The position numbers and the translations under genes were made by a program. From Lucinisca nassula (Eukaryota > Mollusca > Bivalvia > Lucinida > Lucinidae), in assembly GCA_963580285.1 (NCBI GenBank), contig OY757011.1:156415245-156479244 (forward strand): a stretch of DNA of 64,000 nt, written 5' to 3'. Below the pieces are notes generated by a model. That model made no database searches. It was not told the DNA's origin and saw only the letters and a program-made list of their open reading frames with translations. Position 1 is the stretch's first letter. Every line of letters starts with the position of its first letter. Of this stretch, positions 59,190-64,000 are shown one piece after another.

Positions 59190-59800
59190 GGTATGTAGTG
59201 GGTACTCATTTGAACTGCCTCATCCCACAAAAACATGTTGTGGGTACTCATCAACTTGCCTAGATGAGGCGGTTCTAGCGAGTACCTACAATTTGATTTT
59301 ATAGAGAATTTGAGAAACTTAATCAGAAGGAGCAGTCTGATCAGGGTCTGCACTGATTGGGTAAAAGCTATTTTAAATGTTGGTACTCATTCAAATAACC
59401 TCGGCGAGGCAATTTTAATGAATACCCACAATGTTAATTTTGTCATGCAGAGCTAGAAGCCCCTTCCCATTTTAAGATCAGAAGGAGCAGTCGGATCAGG
59501 GTCTGCACTGTTTGCCATCAAGTAAGAGCTATTTCATATGTGGGTACTCATTCAAATAACCTTGGCGAGGCTATTTTAAGGAATACCCACAATATCTATT
59601 TTGTCATGCAGAGCTAGAAGCCCCTTCCCATTTTAAGATCAGAAGGAGCAGTCTGATCAGGGTCTGCACTGTTTGCCATTAAGTAAAAGCTATTTTAAAT
59701 GTGGGTACTCATTCAAGTAACCTCGGCGAGGCAATTTTAAGGAATACCCACAATGTTAATTTTGTCATGCAGAGCTAGAAGCCCCTTCCCATTTTAATTG
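59190..59800. repeat. Tandem repeat (about 190 bp) of palindromic segments
   Basis: Three units (about 59290, 59480 and 59645) each contain GTCATGCAGAGCTAGAAGCC, AGAAGGAGCAGTCTGATCAG and a GTGGGTACTCATT..CCTCGGCGAGG..TACCCAC hairpin. A diverged fold-back precedes them at 59190-59295. Confidence 0.82.
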
Positions 59801-59936
59801 TAGCTCAGCTGATTGGTCCATTCAAAACTGTACATGATAACAGTACATGATATCAGTACATGATAACAATACATTTATCAAAATTTATCAGTACTGCCAA
59901 CATCAAAGGAAAGTACTGGGAGCTGTGGATTAACTC

Positions 59937-60563
59937 CAAAAAATGTTTTATCATATTCATGTAAAAGATTGCTTCATTTGTATGATTACAGGCCTCTGTA
60001 GCATAGAGGGTAAGAGCACTGTCTCTGAATCATTAGGTCTCTCTCCGCTGTGGGTTTGATCCTTACTCGGGTCACATGTGTACCCCATTAGGGGTTTCCC
60101 GCATGCAATAGGTTAACCACTGGTACATTTCTTCGGTCAGAATAACACCCATATTGTTGTTTATAGGTCAGTATTCTGCAACTACAACAGATTTTTATGT
60201 CCAGGGTATTGTAAATTTTTTCTAGGGTCTCAAGAACAAATAAGCCATGGTAAACAAGCCATTGGTGGTCTGTTGATCTTGTGTAGTAAATTGTTCAGCA
60301 AAAAATGTTTTATCATATTCATGTAAAAGATTGCTTCATTTGTATGATTACAGGCCTCTGTAGCATAGAGGGTAAGAGCACTGTCTCTGAATCATTAGGT
60401 CTCTCTCCGCTGTGGGTTTGATCCTTACTCGGGTCACATGTGTACCCCATTAGGGGTTTCCCGCATGCAATAGGTTAACCACTGGTACATTTCTTCGGTC
60501 AGAATAACACCCATATTGTTGTTTATAGGTCAGTATTCTGCAACTACAACAGATTTTTATGTC
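59937..60563 (+). repeat. Direct duplication of about 265 bp (offset 362) carrying a tRNA-like SINE head
   Basis: 59937-60201 and 60299-60563 appear identical. Each holds CTCTGTAGCATAGAGGGTAA (A box), CATTAGGTCTCTC and GGTTTGATCCTTACTCGG (B box). The tRNA fold is poor, so it is a SINE relic rather than a gene. Confidence 0.85.
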
Positions 60564-61691
60564 ATTGCTAATATAAGATCAAGCAATGGTAGCATGTGGT
60601 TGGGGGAATAATATTTTACAAACACCTGCCCCAGCTGTGCAAAAGGTTAACATATTGTTAGAACTAAGATCATTTAATATGGCAGATATAGAGGATATTT
60701 GATTTTTTCAGTGTCCAATCGAATTTTATTTCACCGAATGAACACCAAAACCAATATTTTCAAGAGTGGTGTAGCCACCAGTGAAAATACCAGTTTTGGT
60801 GTTCATGAGTGAAATAAAATTTGATCTTAGACTAAAAAAATCTAAATTTCTGTTTCTTACATGCTTCAAAATGGCAATATTTAGCTTCACTAATCGTGTC
60901 ACTCACCCTCAGAGAAAACTAACTTTGTTCCTTGTCATTTCCCGTCAGTTTAACGTATTTACTTGGTAATATTGGATGTAAACTGAAAATTTGCACCTGA
61001 GAATAGCCTGGGATGGCATTTCTATGAATTGTTACTGAAATAATGGAGAGATTAGTTTCCCAAAGAAGGTGCGGACAGATCTAACGTCCAGGGACAAAAT
61101 ATGTGACGTCAGCGTAAAAAATGATGTCATTAACATCCTCGTGACGTATGAACGGGCTTAGCTTCAATTCTAATACAGTTCATTAATTTTCAATCATCTG
61201 ACAATGAAAAACCGACCACAGAATTAGATTTCGAGAAAAAAGGAGTCCCAAACAGTGGAATATAAAATTGATATCAGTCACTGTTTGAAACACCAAATCT
61301 CTGTATTTCATTGAAAAGCATGTAAGAAATGCTAATATTTTTCCTAAAAGATATGAATAGCTCTGGCAAAAGCTTTTCGAATTTTTCCAGCAAAAATACC
61401 AGCATAAATATTGTACTTCCAAGAACAGTTTACATTTTGAAAACTAAAAAGTTCATAAAGCTAATGATACTTCGAACAACTGATCCGTGTTGAAAATTAA
61501 AAATGTTTTTAGTTGACATTTTGTCTGAACTTTGATCATTTAATATAGCAAATATGCTAATAACTTTGGCAAAGGCTACTCACAATTTTTCGGCAAATAA
61601 AACAGAATATATATTGTACTTTCTAGAATACTTAACATTTTGACAAGTACGAGTTCCATAACTTAATTTTACTAGTAAATTTCTTTTTCAG
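60564..61691. other. Intron 4 sequence with inverted-repeat remnants
   Basis: 60716-60825 is a fold-back (TTTATTTCACCGAATGAACA / TGTTCATGAGTGAAATAAAA). TTCTTACATGCTTCAAAATG near 60857 recurs inverted near 61310. ACTTTGATCATTTAATATAG at 61530 repeats ACTAAGATCATTTAATATGG at 60663. Probably a decayed TIR element; no gene. Confidence 0.45.
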
Positions 61692-61798
61692 ACATTTCTG
61701 CTGTATTTTATTGCTGGTCTGAAGAAGCTAGACTTGGATTGGGTATCAGGATATTCCATGCATAAAATAGCTCATAGCTATGTCTTTGCTCCTTTCAA
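61692..61798 (+). CDS. GGCX: GGCX coding exon 5 with the catalytic lysine (residues 201-236)
   Basis: Acceptor TTCTTTTTCAG ends at 61691; donor AA|GTAAGT at 61799. Phase 0 in, phase 2 out. Encodes TFLLYFIAGLKKLDLDW followed by VSGYSMHKIAHSYVFAPF. The AGxKKLDxDWxxGYSM motif contains the lysine pair equivalent to human K217/K218; K218 is the active-site base that deprotonates vitamin K hydroquinone, and K212 is its counterpart here. This indicates the encoded enzyme is catalytically competent as far as it can be seen. Confidence 0.95.
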
Positions 61799-61825
61799 GT
61801 AAGTTTGATTCCTCTCAGATCTTAA

Positions 61826-62030
61826 CACATATCCTGCGGTTCGCGACAACCCCTAACTTCACAAACAGTGTAGATCCAGATCAGATGGCTTCTGAAGAAG
61901 CCATCTGATCAGGACCTACACTGTTTGACATTCAGTTTGTGAATTTGTAGGAATAAATTACATCAAGTAATCTGATTGGTTCAAAGTTAGAAATGGGTGT
62001 GGCTTAAGTAATTATTCAGCAGGATAAGGG
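61826..62030. mobile_element. MITE family A, 24 bp after the exon-5 donor
   Basis: Left TTAA at 61822-61825, right TTAA decayed to TTAC. The interior is in inverse orientation (CTGATTGGTTCAAAGTTAG, GGGTGTGGCTTAA) with the palindromic core. Confidence 0.75.
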
Positions 62031-62196
62031 TTACGGTTGCATGTACAAAAATACAGTTGAACTTCAGTGGCTTGAACACCTTTGGGACTGAAAAATTGTT
62101 GGAGACAGGGGTAGTTTGAACCCTTGAGAGTTAATCATAGTGTCATCCTCATCAGGAATCAATATAGGGATATCTTTTCCGTTTTCTTTAAAATAC

Positions 62197-62371
62197 AGCG
62201 AAATTCCGCCAATAAGACCACCAAAAATTCAGACTAATTCTGTTTTTAAAAGCTTATTTAGTAGGTTGCAGTTGTTCTTTCTTTGTGATTTCTGCATACA
62301 GTGTCCTCTGGTCAACATATTACTTTTGGACAGTCCCAAAGGTGGTCTTGATATAGGAAATTTACTGTAAC
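62197..62371. mobile_element. TIR element, ACAGTAAAATTCC family
   Basis: ACAGCGAAATTCCGCCAATAAGACCACC-type left end and GGTGGTCTTGATATAGGAAA..TTTACTGTA right end, 175 bp. Confidence 0.65.
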
Positions 62372-62710
62372 AGATTGTCATATTTTCTCATTAGAATTTC
62401 CTCTTTGAGATGATTCTAATGAGTACACACAATATTTCCAAGATAAAAAAGAAAGTAATCACATATATCTGCTTTTATGGGAAATTTTTCCTTCCTAGGG
62501 ACTGAAGAACAAGTTGGAAACAGACATGCTAATTTAGCCATCAATGTTTGAGCCATTGAAGGTTGACTAGCTAAACTCAAATTTTATGATCAGACTGGTT
62601 ACAAGTACAGACTGATGTGTTATTTCACTATACACACATGACATTTTTGCTTATTTGAGCTCATTTGCTGTGTCATATTTGTCATTTAAAGAATTTTCTC
62701 CTGCAGACAC

Positions 62711-62930
62711 TAACCCATTGCATGCAGGAAACTTCTAAAGAGGTACCTTGGTAAACGGTGCAGGCCCAGATCAGACGTCGCAAAATGCGGCGTCTGATCA
62801 GGGTCTGCACTATTTGCTAACAGAATTTTCTGTCAAAAATAGAATAAAAAGGAAAGAATAGGCCTGACACCCCTTATATGACAAATGGACTTGTCCAACA
62901 TATACATGTAGCAATGGGAGACTCCACTAG
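62711..62930. mobile_element. MITE family B variant
   Basis: AACCCATTGCATGCAGGAAA, GATCAGACGTCGCA..TGCGGCGTCTGATC core, TAGGCCTGACACCCCTTATA; flanks decayed. Same variant as 30236-30428. Confidence 0.65.
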
Positions 62931-63077
62931 CATACAATTGGCAAATAAACATTTTGTAGTCAATAACCACTTCTTCTGTACAGATAACATTGTTGTGCAT
63001 ATCAGAGCATTCTTTACTTGGCATACTAAGCCTTCAGCTGCTATTCAGATTCTTAGAGCAGATGACAGTCTGATTTT

Positions 63078-63355
63078 TATGCCCCGTAGGAGGGCATATA
63101 GTTTTTGCACTGACCGTTTGTGGGTTTGTGCGTTTGTAAGTCCGCACTTCTTTTGTGATGCGAACTTCTTCCTCATTTCTTCAACGAGCAGAAACTTTGC
63201 ACATGCATTTCTTGTGAGGTGAAGGGATGCCTAACACAATTTTCGTGTTGGTCCTATCATTTTCGAAGGAGTTACAGCCCTTTCCTATCATTTTCGAAGG
63301 AGTCCTCAAATTTGCTCCCACGGGGGCATTGCTCACTTATAGTGACAGCTCTTGT
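63078..63355 (+). mobile_element. Small 'TATGCCCC' element
   Basis: TATGCCCCGTAGGAGGGCATATAG hairpin start and GGGGGCATTGC..GACAGCTCTTGT end between T flanks; 278 bp, 140 bp before exon 6. Confidence 0.78.
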
Positions 63356-63496
63356 TTTTAAAATATTTTTTCATAGTAAATAAGGTCTGAAATTATATGT
63401 GAATCAACTCCTGTAATGTCAAGCCTTATTTTCTCTGAAAAATATGAAAAACATGATATTTGCCATCTGCAAACCATGGTTTGAATTGTTTTTCAG

Positions 63497-63660
63497 ATTA
63501 CTTCTAACAGAAGATCAGATAGGATATTTTGTGGTGCACCTGGGAGGCCTCATAATAGATCTGTTTCTGGGGTTCTTCCTTTTCTTTGACGGGACCAGAA
63601 AGATAGCATTCCTTGTAGGATCATCATTTCACCTTATGAACTCACAGTTATTTAGTATAG
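63497..63660 (+). CDS. GGCX: GGCX coding exon 6 (residues 236-290)
   Basis: Acceptor TGTTTTTCAG ends at 63496; donor ATAG|GTCAGT at 63661. The first base completes Lys236. Encodes LLLTEDQIGYFVVHLGGLII, then DLFLGFFLFFDGTRK (hydrophobic, membrane) and FHLMNSQLFSI, the FHxMNSQLFSIG family motif. H281 corresponds to human H287. The exon ends in phase 1; later exons lie beyond the window. A TTAA-flanked MITE begins only about 15 bp after the donor, so intron retention would append a MITE-encoded tail. Confidence 0.94.
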
Positions 63661-63678
63661 GTCAGTATACGTATTTAA

Positions 63679-63861
63679 CCCTTATCCCGCTGTTCACGAC
63701 AACCTCTACTTTTGCAAACAGTGTAGATCCAGATCAGATGGCTTCTTCAGACTGTTTGTCATGCAGTTTGTGAATTTAACAAATATATTATGTCAAGTAA
63801 TTGGATTGGTGGATAGTCAGAAATGGGTGTGGCTATATTAATTTATGCATCGGAATAAGGG
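63679..63861. mobile_element. TTAA-flanked MITE, family A, directly after the exon-6 donor
   Basis: TTAA at 63675-63678 and 63862-63865; one arm of the core is partly deleted (GATGGCTTCTTCAGACTG). Confidence 0.78.
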
Positions 63862-63940
63862 TTAAGAGGAATGCTCACCCCATCAGGTGAGGTTTCCCAT
63901 TCAGAGCTCTTTTTGTTGAGAAGCAAATTCTCTTCCTTAA

Positions 63941-64000
63941 CTCGTGTCCTGCTGAATGAAATAATTAAGCCACACCCATTTCTGACTTTCAACCAATCAG
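63941..64000. mobile_element. MITE family A, cut by the window end
   Basis: TTAA at 63937-63940, then CTCGTGTCCTGCTGA and CCACACCCATTTCTGAC. Confidence 0.65.

Larger units (their letters stand above)
18561..64000 (+). other. GGCX: GGCX-family gene span, 5' part (six coding exons; continues past the window)
   Basis: Vitamin K-dependent gamma-glutamyl carboxylase is a multi-pass endoplasmic reticulum membrane enzyme. It converts glutamate to gamma-carboxyglutamate in propeptide-bearing secreted proteins, using reduced vitamin K, CO2 and O2. Six exons joined at GT-AG sites give 871 nt, i.e. 290 codons plus 1 nt, with phases 1,1,2,0,2,1 that all agree. Every landmark sits exactly 6 residues before its human counterpart: C93 (human C99), H154 (H160), K211/K212 (K217/K218, the latter the catalytic base) and H281 (H287). 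Introns are about 4.3, 3.8, 28.4, 5.9 and 1.7 kb. The C-terminal half (propeptide-binding and lumenal domain) is outside the window. In molluscs the enzyme is best known from cone snails; its substrates here cannot be read from the DNA. Confidence 0.95.

Overview
The window is animal (eukaryotic) genomic DNA, almost certainly from a bivalve mollusc. It holds one recognisable host gene: the 5' 40% or so of a vitamin K-dependent gamma-glutamyl carboxylase gene (GGCX family) on the + strand. Six coding exons span about 45 kb with consensus splice sites, and together encode residues 1-290 of a protein that aligns without gaps to human GGCX at a constant offset of 6 residues. The rest of the gene lies beyond the right edge. 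The bivalve assignment is inferred from repeats I recognise from imparidentian bivalve genomes: short palindromic elements whose chance translations read '..SVDPDQ..', and 'GCTCACC..GGTGAGC' elements with GTCCGTCCG tracts. It is not proven by any species-specific gene.

Layout. 1-18560 is intergenic or 5' of the first coding exon. It is filled with satellite-bearing elements (1-1883, 6995-9825, 12335-13921, 15047-16097), a decayed LINE (about 2960-6540) split by a hAT-like element (3404-5139), SINE fragments and an array at 16315-18040. The GGCX coding exons are 18605-18803, 23153-23308, 27117-27282, 55702-55780, 61692-61798 and 63497-63660. Intron 2 carries about 3 kb of tandem, 3'-truncated copies of exon 3, each starting with a splice-acceptor-like sequence. 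Intron 3 is 28.4 kb, about 21 kb of which is one nested transposon complex: a terminal-inverted-repeat element, inside it a satellite element, inside that a head-to-tail array of six or more 'GCTCACC' elements, and inside those SINE, LINE and satellite insertions. Introns 4-6 carry fold-back elements, a hAT-like element, SINEs and MITEs.

Main observations. (1) The array of 21 acceptor-bearing truncated exon-3 copies directly upstream of the only complete exon 3. (2) Several satellite families share 5'-TA...CTCTWGT-3' ends, terminal hairpins and insertion between two T's without target duplication. Empty sites are visible in this window, and the head-to-tail arrays fit a rolling-circle (Helitron/Helentron-like) mechanism. 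(3) Palindromic MITE families insert at TTAA (piggyBac-like), with one filled and one empty site both visible. No rRNA, CRISPR, operon or prokaryotic feature is present. Sequence reading was by eye; no alignment program or database was used.
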